From Streptomyces coryli (GTDB lineage: Bacteria > Actinomycetota > Actinomycetes > Streptomycetales > Streptomycetaceae), in assembly GCF_011044975.1 (NCBI RefSeq), contig NZ_JAAKZV010000056.1, forward strand, positions 1-37,658: 37,658 nucleotides of DNA, in the 5' to 3' direction. The notes under the pieces are model-generated. The model was not told where the DNA came from and searched no databases. It was given only the letters and a program-made list of their open reading frames with translations. Position numbers and translations under genes: made by a program. Shown here piece by piece: positions 31,221 to 37,658 of the stretch; positions within the stretch are counted from its first letter, which is position 1, and every line of letters begins with the position of its first letter.

Positions 31221-31260
31221 CGGCCGGGCCCGCACCCCTCCAGGGGTGCGGGCCCGGCCG
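31221..31260 (+). terminator. Long perfect stem-loop after the cold-shock gene
   Basis: A 19-base stem (arms starting CGGCCGGGCCCGCACCCCT, 31221-31239, and mirrored at 31242-31260) closes on a 2-base loop, 14 bases after the csp stop. There is no T-run, as is common for Streptomyces terminators. Confidence 0.85.
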
Positions 31261-31335
31261 CGTTCAGATCACAAGGCCGTTGCTTTCCGAACAGACTTGC
31301 CCGCATTGCCGCGGCGGCACCGCATACTGGCAGTA

Positions 31336-31557
31336 ATGCCGAAATCAACAGCGCCCCGACGCCATTTGCCCAACAGCCCCTTCAAAGCCAAGGCCACCCC
31401 CCGCATCGAGGACTTCGTCGTCGGCGACCGGGTCTGCCACGATCAATACGGGCTCGGCCGCATCGTCGCCGCCGAGTACGACATCGCGCTGCACGTCGAC
31501 TTCGGCGACCGGCAGCTCCGCATCACGAGCCCGTACGCGCGGATGCACAAGCTCTGA
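31336..31557 (+). CDS. Small conserved protein with UvrD/CarD-like Tudor (SH3-like) fold
   Basis: A 73-aa basic protein. The core FVVGDRVCHDQYGLGRIVAAEYDIALHVDFGDRQLRITSPYARMHKL (about 27-73) resembles the C-terminal Tudor domain of UvrD/PcrA helicases and the CarD RNA-polymerase-binding domain (GDRVxHxxxGxGxVV...VDFG). The ATG at 31336 is preferred to upstream starts, which run into the csp terminator. There is no ribosome site before it, and a CATACT hexamer ends eight bases upstream, so the mRNA may be leaderless or nearly so. From memory, actinomycetes often keep this gene next to csp. A role at RNA polymerase or in repair is speculation. Confidence 0.8.
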   Translation: MPKSTAPRRHLPNSPFKAKATPRIEDFVVGDRVCHDQYGLGRIVAAEYDIALHVDFGDRQLRITSPYARMHKL

Positions 31558-31576
31558 CGATGTGACGAGGGGGCCC

Positions 31577-32119
31577 ATGGCGGAGGTGTTCTTGCGCGGC
31601 CTGTCCCGCTGGCAGGCCGATACGCAGCGCGACGCGGTCGCCGATCTGTACGTACGGGCCTACGACTCGGTGCCGGGCGCGAAGTCCGGGGACCGGGAGG
31701 AGTTCCTGCGCCGCTTCGCCACGCAGGTGCAGCGGCCGGGATTCGAGATGGTGATCGCCGGCGCGGTGAGCCTGGCCGGCTGCGCGTACGGCTTCCGGGC
31801 CGAACGCGCCGGCGGCGGGCCTCCGGAGCTGCCCGGGACACTGCTGAGCGGCCTCGAGGAAGTCACCGGCTCCGGCCAGGTCTTTCTGCTCGCCGAGCTG
31901 ATGGTGCTGCCCGCCCAGCGCCGCCGGCACCTGGCCACGCGCATGCAGGCGCATCTGCTGGCCCGCTCCGCCGGCAGCCCCGCGGTCGCCGTCACGGACC
32001 CGGACAACGATCCGGTACGCACGGCCTTCGAGACGTGGGGGTGGACGGCACACGGGCCGTTCCGGCCGGACGACACCGCGGGCCCCCAAGACGTGTGGGT
32101 GCGACGCCCGGGAGACTGA
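31577..32119 (+). CDS. GNAT-family N-acetyltransferase
   Basis: A 180-aa acetyltransferase-like protein. Seen: a central strand FLLAELMVLPAQRRRHLATRMQAHLLA, which is the GNAT motif A region with the acetyl-CoA pyrophosphate loop (Q/R-x-x-G/R-x-A, here QRRRHLA with His in place of the usual Gly), and a C-terminal VTDPDNDPVRTAFETWGWTAHGP typical of motif B. The start at 31577 has a GGGGG run just upstream; a GTG at 31562 is an alternative. The substrate is unknown. The changed loop residue may weaken acetyl-CoA binding. Confidence 0.75.
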   Translation: MAEVFLRGLSRWQADTQRDAVADLYVRAYDSVPGAKSGDREEFLRRFATQVQRPGFEMVIAGAVSLAGCAYGFRAERAGGGPPELPGTLLSGLEEVTGSGQVFLLAELMVLPAQRRRHLATRMQAHLLARSAGSPAVAVTDPDNDPVRTAFETWGWTAHGPFRPDDTAGPQDVWVRRPGD

Positions 32120-32194
32120 CGGCCGCCGGGCGCCGCCGGGCCGACACGCTGCCTGCTCCGGAGCTGCGGCCCCGCGTGTGCACCGCACGCGATC

Positions 32195-33784
32195 ATGTCC
32201 GTTATGTGGGGTTTTCTAGCGGACAATCCATACGTCACGCTCTTCGCCGTCATCACGGCGGGCAGCCTTCTCGGCCTCGTGCGCTTCGGCCCGGTGGTGC
32301 TCGGACCCGCCGGGGTGCTGTTCGTCGGGCTGCTGGTGGGTGCGCTCGACCCCGCCATCGGCAAGGCGGCGCCGGCGGCGCTCGGCGCCGTCGGCCTGGC
32401 CTTCTACGTCTACACCGTGGGCCTCGAGTCGGGCCCCGCCTTCTTCCGCGAGCTGCGCCCGCAGCTCACGGTGATGGCGGGGGCGGTGGCCGCACTGGTG
32501 GTCACCGCCGCGGCGGTCGGCTGGCTCGGCAGCGGCCTGCTCGGCATCCCGGGCGGCTACCTCGCCGGCGGCTACGCGGGCATCGGCACCACGACCCCCG
32601 GCCTGGCCGCCGCGCAGGCCGCCGCCGAGAAGCCGGAGCAGCCCGCCGTCGGGTACGCGATCGGCTATCCGCTCGCCGTCGTGCTGGCCATCCTGGCCAT
32701 CGCGTTCATCGCCGGCCGGAGCAGCTGGGGCTCTGCCAAGGACCCGGGCAGCCCGCTGCCGCGCCGGCTCATCGCCCGTACGATCCGGGTCGACCGCGCC
32801 GCCCAGCTGCGGGACGTGCCCGAGATCGCCGACGGCCGCGTGCTGATCAGCGTGATGCAGCCCGCCGGGGCGGCGAGCGAGGTGGCCCTCGACGCCCGTA
32901 CCACCGCGGCCGGGGACCGCATGGTGCTCGTCGGCGGCGAGGAGGCCGTGGCCGCCGCCACGGAGCGGCTCGGCGCCCTGGACTCCGCGCATCTGCTGGA
33001 CGACCGCTCCCAGGTCGACTACCGCCGCATCCTGCTGACCAACCCGGACCTCGCCGGGCACACGCTGGGCGACCTGCGGCTCGCCGAGAAGTACGGCGCG
33101 ATGGCCACCCGGCTGCGCCGCGGCGACCAGGATCTGCTCGCCCACGACGACCTGGTCGTGCAGCTCGACGACCGGATCCGGGTGGCGATGCCGCGGGAGC
33201 GGACCCGCGAGGTGACCGCCTACCTCGGCGATGTGGAGGCGCGGGTCAGCCAGGTCAGCGCGGTCAGCCTGGGCCTCGGTCTCACCCTCGGCTTCCTGAT
33301 CGGCATCCCGTCCGTCACGCTCGGCGGCTCCGCCTTCGCGCTCGGCACCGCGGCCGGGCCGCTGATCGCCGGCATGGTGCTCGGCCGGCTGCGGCGCACC
33401 GGACCGATCGTGTGGACGCTGCCCACCCGCGCCAACCTGACCCTGCGCCAGATCGGCCTGCTGCTCTTCCTCGCCGTCGTCGGCATCACGTCCGGCGACG
33501 CGTTCCGCAAGTACGCCTTCACCGCCCTCGGCGGCAAGCTGGTGCTGCTGCTCACGGTGACCGCCCTGCTCAGCTACGGGCTCTTCAGCCTCGCCGCCAA
33601 GCTGCTCGGGCAGAGCCGGGAGCGGACCACCGGGCTGCTCGCCGGGTACGTCGGGAATCCGGCGCTGCTGGCGTACGCCAACGGGCGGGTGCACGACAGC
33701 CGGGTCAACACCGGGTACGCGACGCTGTTCGCGCTCGCCATCCTGGTCAAGATCGCTTGTATCCAGGTGATCGTCGCCTTGTGA
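32195..33784 (+). CDS. AAEx-family transporter (aspartate:alanine exchanger-like) with central TrkA_C domains
   Basis: A 529-aa membrane protein. The N-terminal half (about 1-172) has five or six helices including GLAFYVYTVGLESGPAFFREL, followed by GGYAGIGTTTPGLAAAQAAAE, which match the AspT/YidE family. A soluble middle region (about 190-345) contains two RCK/TrkA_C-like repeats (VLISVMQPAGAASEVALDAR, then RILLTNPDLAGHTLGDLRLA). The C-terminal half (355-529) has LGLGLTLGFLIGIPSVTLGG, PLIAGMVLGRL and AGYVGNPALLAYAN. The length fits the family. No strong ribosome site is seen before 32195. The exchanged substrate is not known. Confidence 0.86.
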   Translation: MSVMWGFLADNPYVTLFAVITAGSLLGLVRFGPVVLGPAGVLFVGLLVGALDPAIGKAAPAALGAVGLAFYVYTVGLESGPAFFRELRPQLTVMAGAVAALVVTAAAVGWLGSGLLGIPGGYLAGGYAGIGTTTPGLAAAQAAAEKPEQPAVGYAIGYPLAVVLAILAIAFIAGRSSWGSAKDPGSPLPRRLIARTIRVDRAAQLRDVPEIADGRVLISVMQPAGAASEVALDARTTAAGDRMVLVGGEEAVAAATERLGALDSAHLLDDRSQVDYRRILLTNPDLAGHTLGDLRLAEKYGAMATRLRRGDQDLLAHDDLVVQLDDRIRVAMPRERTREVTAYLGDVEARVSQVSAVSLGLGLTLGFLIGIPSVTLGGSAFALGTAAGPLIAGMVLGRLRRTGPIVWTLPTRANLTLRQIGLLLFLAVVGITSGDAFRKYAFTALGGKLVLLLTVTALLSYGLFSLAAKLLGQSRERTTGLLAGYVGNPALLAYANGRVHDSRVNTGYATLFALAILVKIACIQVIVAL

Positions 33785-33797
33785 TCACCCCGTGGAA

Positions 33798-33825
33798 ACT
33801 TGCAGGGTGCATGCAAGTGTAGGAT
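33798..33825 (+). promoter_or_regulatory. Inverted-repeat operator and TAGGAT -10 box directly before the MFS gene
   Basis: ACTTGCA (33798-33804) and TGCAAGT (33812-33818) form a perfect 7+7 inverted repeat. TAGGAT (33820-33825) follows, ending six bases before the ATG at 33832, which lacks a ribosome site. This predicts a leaderless mRNA whose promoter is covered by a MarR/TetR-type repressor. No such regulator is adjacent. Confidence 0.6.
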
Positions 33826-33831
33826 GCAGCT

Positions 33832-35883
33832 ATGTCTCAGCCCGCCACACGCCTCCCCCAGAACCGGATAACCGCACCACCATCCACGGAGAGGCGCCAG
33901 GCCGGCGGCGGGTTCGTTGCGATCCTCGCCTTCTGCGGCATCACCGTCTCCGTGATGCAGACGCTCGTCGTGCCGCTGGTGACGGACCTGCCGAAGCTGC
34001 TGTCGACCACCGCCTCCAACGCCTCCTGGGTGATCACCGCCACGCTGCTCGCGGGCGCGGTCTCCACCCCGGTGATGGGGCGGCTGGGCGATATGTTCGG
34101 CAAGCGGAAGATGCTGATCGTCGCCCTCAGCCTGCTGGTGATCGGCTCGCTCGTGTGCGCCGTCACCTCCGATGTCGCGCTGATGGTGGTCGGCCGGGCG
34201 ATCCAGGGCGGCGCCATGGGCGCGATCCCGCTCGGCATCAGCATCATGCGCGACGAGCTGCCGCCGCAGAAGCTGGGCTCCGCGATGGCGCTGATGAGCT
34301 CGTCGCTGGGCATCGGCGGCGCGCTCGGCCTGCCGGCGGCGGCGTTCCTCGCCCAGCACGCCGACTGGCACACACTCTTCTACAGCGCCGCCGGGCTCGG
34401 GGTGCTGTCGATCGTGCTGGTCCTGTCCGGCGTCCCGGAGTCCGCCGTCCGCGCGCCCGACCGCTTCGACTTCCCGGGCGCCATCGGACTCACCGCGGGT
34501 CTGGTCTGTCTGCTGCTGCCGATCACCAAGGGCGGCGACTGGGGCTGGTCCAGCTCCACCACGCTGGGTCTCTTCGGCGCCGCGGTCGTCATCCTCGTGG
34601 CCTGGGGCTTCATGGAGCTGCGCACCAAGCGCCCGCTGGTCGACCTGCGCACGACGGCGCGGCGGCCGGTGCTGCTGACCAACATGGCGTCGATCCTGGT
34701 CGGCTTCTCCTTCTACGCGATGACGCTGGTGCTTCCGCAGGTCCTGCAGTTGCCTGAGGCGACCGGTTACGGACTCGGCCAGTCCATGGTGGCGGCGGGT
34801 CTGTTCGTCGCGCCGATGGGCGTGGCGATGATGCTCGTATCGCCGCTGTCGGCACGCATCAACGCGAGTGCAGGACCGAAGGTCTCGCTGATGCTGGGCC
34901 TGCTGGTGATCGCGGCCGGTTACGGCGGCGGTATCGCGCTGCTGAACGCGCCGTGGCAGACCGCGGTCGTCGCGACCGTCATCGGCGCGGGTGTCGGCAT
35001 CGCGTACTCGGCCATGCCGACGCTGATCATCGGCTCGGTGCCGGCCGGCGAGACCGGCGCGGCCAACGGCCTCAACACCCTGATGCGGTCGATCGGCATG
35101 TCCACCTCGTCCGCGGTGGTGGCGGTGATCCTGGCGCACTCCACGACCCGCATAGGCGCGGTCGAGGTGCCGAACATGGACGGCTTCCGCATCGCTTTCG
35201 GGGTGGCGAGCGGGGCGGCGGTGATCGGGCTGCTGATCGCGATGTTCCTGCCGAAGCTGCAGCGGCCTTCGGGGCCGGTGGCGACGAGCGCGGACTCGAC
35301 GAGCGGGGAGGCTGCGCGTGCGGACTCCGCGACCGCCGAAGAGACGCCGCAGGCGCCCGCCCCGGTGTCCTCCCCCGGCATCCGCGGCCGCGTCGCGGGT
35401 CCGGGCGGTGCGCCGCTGGCCGGTGCCGCGGTGACGCTCATCGACCCGGCGGGCCGTCAGCTCGGCCGCGCGGTCAGCGACGCCGACGGCGGCTACCGCA
35501 TCGCCGCCGCCGCGAGCGGCACCGCGACGCTGATCGCCGCCGCCGACTCCCACCAGCCGCACGCCACGCCGGTGCGCCTCGCCGAGGACCGGCAGCTGGT
35601 GCAGGACCTGCTGCTCGCGGCGCCCGAGGGCTCGGTGCGCGGCACCGTCCGCGGTCCGGGCGGGGTCGCCTTGCCGGGCGCGCGGGTCTCGCTGGTCGAC
35701 GGGTCCGGCGAAGTGGTCGCCAGCGGCACCACGGACGCCACCGGCGGCTTCGCCTTCGAGGGCCTGCCGCGGGCCCGCTACACGGTGGTGGCCAGCGGCT
35801 ACGAGCCGGTGTCGGTGCCGGTGGTCCCCGATGGGGGCAGTGACTTCGCCATCGAGGGCGTGGACGTGCGGCTCGGCGGCTGA
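33832..35883 (+). CDS. MFS multidrug exporter (DHA2, 14 helices) fused to two carboxypeptidase-regulatory-like domains
   Basis: A 683-aa protein. Residues about 25-480 are a DHA2-type major facilitator with the motif A loop GRLGDMFGKRKMLI, GRAIQGGAMGAIPLGIS and ALMSSSLGIGGALGLPAAAFL (motif C-like). A charged, Ala/Pro-rich linker (about 480-513) leads to two repeated beta-sandwich units: about 514-597 (GIRGRVAGPGGAPLAGAAVTLIDPAG...DADGGYRIA) and 601-683 (GSVRGTVRGPGGVALPGARVSLVDGSG...DATGGFAFEGL). These have the carboxypeptidase-regulatory-like pattern. With 14 helices the C-terminus should face the cytoplasm, which is unusual for that fold. A drug or metabolite efflux role is inferred. Regulation is through the operator at 33798-33818. 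Confidence 0.86.
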   Translation: MSQPATRLPQNRITAPPSTERRQAGGGFVAILAFCGITVSVMQTLVVPLVTDLPKLLSTTASNASWVITATLLAGAVSTPVMGRLGDMFGKRKMLIVALSLLVIGSLVCAVTSDVALMVVGRAIQGGAMGAIPLGISIMRDELPPQKLGSAMALMSSSLGIGGALGLPAAAFLAQHADWHTLFYSAAGLGVLSIVLVLSGVPESAVRAPDRFDFPGAIGLTAGLVCLLLPITKGGDWGWSSSTTLGLFGAAVVILVAWGFMELRTKRPLVDLRTTARRPVLLTNMASILVGFSFYAMTLVLPQVLQLPEATGYGLGQSMVAAGLFVAPMGVAMMLVSPLSARINASAGPKVSLMLGLLVIAAGYGGGIALLNAPWQTAVVATVIGAGVGIAYSAMPTLIIGSVPAGETGAANGLNTLMRSIGMSTSSAVVAVILAHSTTRIGAVEVPNMDGFRIAFGVASGAAVIGLLIAMFLPKLQRPSGPVATSADSTSGEAARADSATAEETPQAPAPVSSPGIRGRVAGPGGAPLAGAAVTLIDPAGRQLGRAVSDADGGYRIAAAASGTATLIAAADSHQPHATPVRLAEDRQLVQDLLLAAPEGSVRGTVRGPGGVALPGARVSLVDGSGEVVASGTTDATGGFAFEGLPRARYTVVASGYEPVSVPVVPDGGSDFAIEGVDVRLGG

Positions 35884-35895
35884 GACAGTACGCGG

Positions 35896-36384
35896 ATGCC
35901 AGAGCCGCGACTGGAGCTGCTGCGCCGGGACCACGCCCCGGCGTTGCTCGCCTTCGAGCAGGAGAACCGCGCGTACTTCGCGGCCGCGATCCCGGACCGC
36001 GGCGACGCGTACTTCGCGGACTTCACCGCCCGGCACGAGGCACTCCTGACGGAGCAGGCCACCGGCGCGTGCTACTTCCACGTGCTGGTGGCCGGCGCCG
36101 AGATACTCGGCCGCCTCAACCTGGTAGACGTGTCGGCCGGCTCCGCCGAACTCGGCTACCGCATAGCCGAAAAGGCCACCGGCCGCGGCCTGGCAACCCG
36201 CGCCGTACAGCACCTGTGCGAGGTGGCGGCCACGGACTACGGCCTGACCGAACTCCGCGCCGCCACCACCCTGGACAACACCGCCTCAGCCACAGTCCTG
36301 ACCCGCGCAGGCTTCGCCCCCATCGGCAAGACGGTGCTAGACGGCCAGCCCGGCACCACGTACCGGAAGTCACTCGCCCTTTAA
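35896..36384 (+). CDS. GNAT-family acetyltransferase (RimJ/RimL type)
   Basis: A 162-aa GNAT protein. Seen: LELLRRDHAPALLAFEQENRAYF at the N-terminus, ILGRLNLVDVSAGSAELGYRIAEKATGRGLATRAVQHLC, where the ATGRGLA segment is the acetyl-CoA loop (Q/R-x-x-G-x-G/A), and ELRAATTLDNTASATVLTRAGF, the motif B helix of ribosomal-protein alanine acetyltransferases. It starts 12 bases after the MFS stop, so it may be cotranscribed with that gene. The target is unknown. Confidence 0.87.
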   Translation: MPEPRLELLRRDHAPALLAFEQENRAYFAAAIPDRGDAYFADFTARHEALLTEQATGACYFHVLVAGAEILGRLNLVDVSAGSAELGYRIAEKATGRGLATRAVQHLCEVAATDYGLTELRAATTLDNTASATVLTRAGFAPIGKTVLDGQPGTTYRKSLAL

Positions 36385-36546
36385 CGAGCTCGTGGTGCTC
36401 GCCGAGAGCCCGATGGGCGGACTGTCTCACCCTCCAGACCAGGTACCCTCACCCCCGTTCCGCGTCCGGCAACGCTGCACAACGACCATGTCCGGACGCT
36501 GAACTGGGCCCACCGGAGAGGTGGCTCAGGACGAGAGGGGAACTGT

Positions 36547-36984
36547 ATGAGGAGCGCCGTCAAGCACGCGGCACGCGCCGTCGGCGTACTCGGGATCACT
36601 GTCGGCATCACGTTGACCGCGGGAGTCGGCACCGCCAGTGCGGGAGACCGTACGGCAACCAACTTCAGGTGTTATTGCGGCTATGACCAGGTGGCCAGGT
36701 TGCGGGCCACGGTCAGGTTCGAGGACGGCGGCGAGCACGTCTACGTCAAGGACCAGCTCAGTGACGGCAGCAAGATCTATGCCAAGGTCTATGACTCGAG
36801 CACGTCTCCGGACAAGTACCACGGCACGACATGGAGCGACGGGAGCGGGCACAGCTCCAACTACTCCTTCAAGGAAGGTCACCGCGTCAAGATCCTTGTC
36901 TACATGGACAAGGATCCCGAGTACGGCCGCTGGAAGTACTTGGGCTTTGTGAAGACGGCCAGCGGCAAGTACCCCCGGGCCTAA
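36547..36984 (+). CDS. Small secreted protein of unknown function
   Basis: A 145-aa protein that I do not recognise. A signal peptide covers about 1-31 (VGVLGITVGITLTAGVGTASA, cut before GDRTAT). The mature part, about 113 aa, is rich in Tyr, Lys, Asp and Gly with two Cys (CYC near 42-44) and looks beta-rich: VARLRATVRFEDGGEHVYVKD, KIYAKVYDSS, HRVKILVYMDKD. G+C at third positions appears lower than in neighbouring genes, which may mean recent acquisition or weak selection. GAGGGGAA precedes the ATG. The 162-base gap upstream shows no RNA gene. A strong stem-loop follows. Confidence 0.75.
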   Translation: MRSAVKHAARAVGVLGITVGITLTAGVGTASAGDRTATNFRCYCGYDQVARLRATVRFEDGGEHVYVKDQLSDGSKIYAKVYDSSTSPDKYHGTTWSDGSGHSSNYSFKEGHRVKILVYMDKDPEYGRWKYLGFVKTASGKYPRA

Positions 36985-37013
36985 GGGCTCGGATCCGACG
37001 CAAGCGTGTCAAG

Positions 37014-37052
37014 GAAGAGCAGCTCCACAGATCACTCGTGGAGCTGCTCTTC
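37014..37052. terminator. Bidirectional stem-loop between the secreted-protein gene and ppgK
   Basis: A 15-base perfect stem (GAAGAGCAGCTCCAC at 37014-37028, mirrored at 37038-37052) with a 9-base loop lies 30 bases after one stop and 10 bases after the convergent ppgK stop. It is likely to end both transcripts. Confidence 0.85.
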
Positions 37053-37061
37053 AGGCGCTGT

Positions 37062-37658
37062 TCAGCTCGATGCGGCGGAGGCCGCCATCGCTGCGCCGAC
37101 GATGCCGGCGTTGTTCTGGAGTTCGGCCGGGACGATTTCGGCGCGGATGTCCTCGATCAGGGGGAGGAACTTCTCCGACTTGCGGCTCACGCCGCCGCCG
37201 ATGATGAACAGGTCGGGCGAGAAGAGCATCTCCACGTGGGCGAGGTACTTCTGCACCCGCTTCGCCCAGTGCGCCCAGCTCAGGTCCTCGTCCTCCTTGG
37301 CCTTCGACGAGGCGTGCTTCTCCGCGTCGTGGCCGTGCAGCTCGAGGTGGCCGAGCTCGGTGTTCGGCACCAGGCGGCCGTCCGTGAAGAGGGCGCTGCC
37401 GATGCCCGTGCCGAAGGTCAGCATCATCACCGTGCCGGTGCGGCCGCGGCCCGCGCCGAAGGTCATCTCGGCGATGCCCGCCGCGTCCGCGTCGTTGATG
37501 ACGGTGACCGGGCAGCCGAGCCGGTCGCCGAGCAGCGCGGCCGCGTCGAGGTCGACCCAGCCCTTGTCGACGTTCGCGGCGGTACGCACCGTGCCCGACG
37601 TCACCACCCCGGGGAACGTGATCCCCACCGGCTTCCCCGACCACGCCCACCCGAAGTG
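37062..37658 (-). CDS. ppgK: Polyphosphate glucokinase (ROK family), N-terminal part cut by window edge
   Basis: The last 198 residues of a ROK-fold sugar kinase; the start lies beyond the right edge. PpgK phosphorylates glucose using polyphosphate (or ATP). Seen: [48 protein letters not shown] with the catalytic Asp, [13 protein letters not shown] (phosphate loop), and [27 protein letters not shown], the basic/acidic stretch that separates polyphosphate glucokinases from ordinary ROK glucokinases and repressors. C-terminal [17 protein letters not shown] follows. The ROK zinc-binding Cys cluster is absent, as expected for PpgK. Confidence 0.87.
   Translation of the reverse strand, partial: HFGWAWSGKPVGITFPGVVTSGTVRTAANVDKGWVDLDAAALLGDRLGCPVTVINDADAAGIAEMTFGAGRGRTGTVMMLTFGTGIGSALFTDGRLVPNTELGHLELHGHDAEKHASSKAKEDEDLSWAHWAKRVQKYLAHVEMLFSPDLFIIGGGVSRKSEKFLPLIEDIRAEIVPAELQNNAGIVGAAMAASAASS

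Noticed and set aside
36385-36546. Stem-rich sequence that at first looked like part of a tRNA.
   Set aside because: No complete cloverleaf, no TTCRANY T-loop in register, and no acceptor stem pairing on either strand.

Overview
High G+C composition, third-position G/C bias, rare TTA codons, Tat-type secreted hydrolases, a DasR-like chitinase promoter and many regulator-plus-enzyme pairs point to a Streptomyces (or close actinomycete) chromosome. The window holds 36 protein genes, two of them cut by the window edges. There are no convincing RNA genes, insertion sequences or CRISPR arrays, and no gene-free stretch longer than about 300 bases (the longest is 23699-23995, 297 bases).

Region 1 (1-13595) is the most striking. 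In two blocks it carries what looks like the KstR2-controlled pathway for the last two steroid rings (HIP, the propanoate-indanedione left after rings A and B are removed). The left block is a divergent SDR gene, echA20, ipdA, ipdB and ipdC. The right block is fadA6, kstR2 and ipdF on the minus strand, divergent from two acyl-CoA dehydrogenases of the FadE31 and FadE32/33 types. Each divergent gap contains the same operator-like sequence, ACCAAACnnTTGTTAGG, close to the mycobacterial KstR2 site. Between the blocks sit three unrelated genes: a membrane-anchored M4 peptidase relative that has lost its zinc site, a dGTPase, and a sialidase with no signal peptide. FadD3 and FadE30 are not in the window.

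Region 2 (13600-22810) is mostly secreted hydrolases: a Tat-exported GH29 fucosidase with a TTA codon, a GH18 chitinase behind two dre sites, an alpha/beta hydrolase and a formylglycine sulfatase. An amino-acid permease, an ankyrin protein and a YiaA/B-type membrane protein lie among them.

Region 3 (22860-30860) holds an S4 RNA-binding protein, an SRPBCC protein, a DevR/DosR-like orphan response regulator, a divergent P450/TetR pair with two TTGAAC-type operators, an ABC exporter with a TTA codon at position 4 behind a LacI regulator, and a double-domain universal stress protein.

Region 4 (30890-37658) holds a cold-shock gene with a hairpin-rich leader, a small Tudor-like protein, two GNAT acetyltransferases, an AAEx-type transporter, an MFS exporter fused to two carboxypeptidase-regulatory-like domains, a small secreted protein of unknown function, and the 3' part of polyphosphate glucokinase.

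All family assignments come from reading motifs and from recalled relatives; no database search was run.
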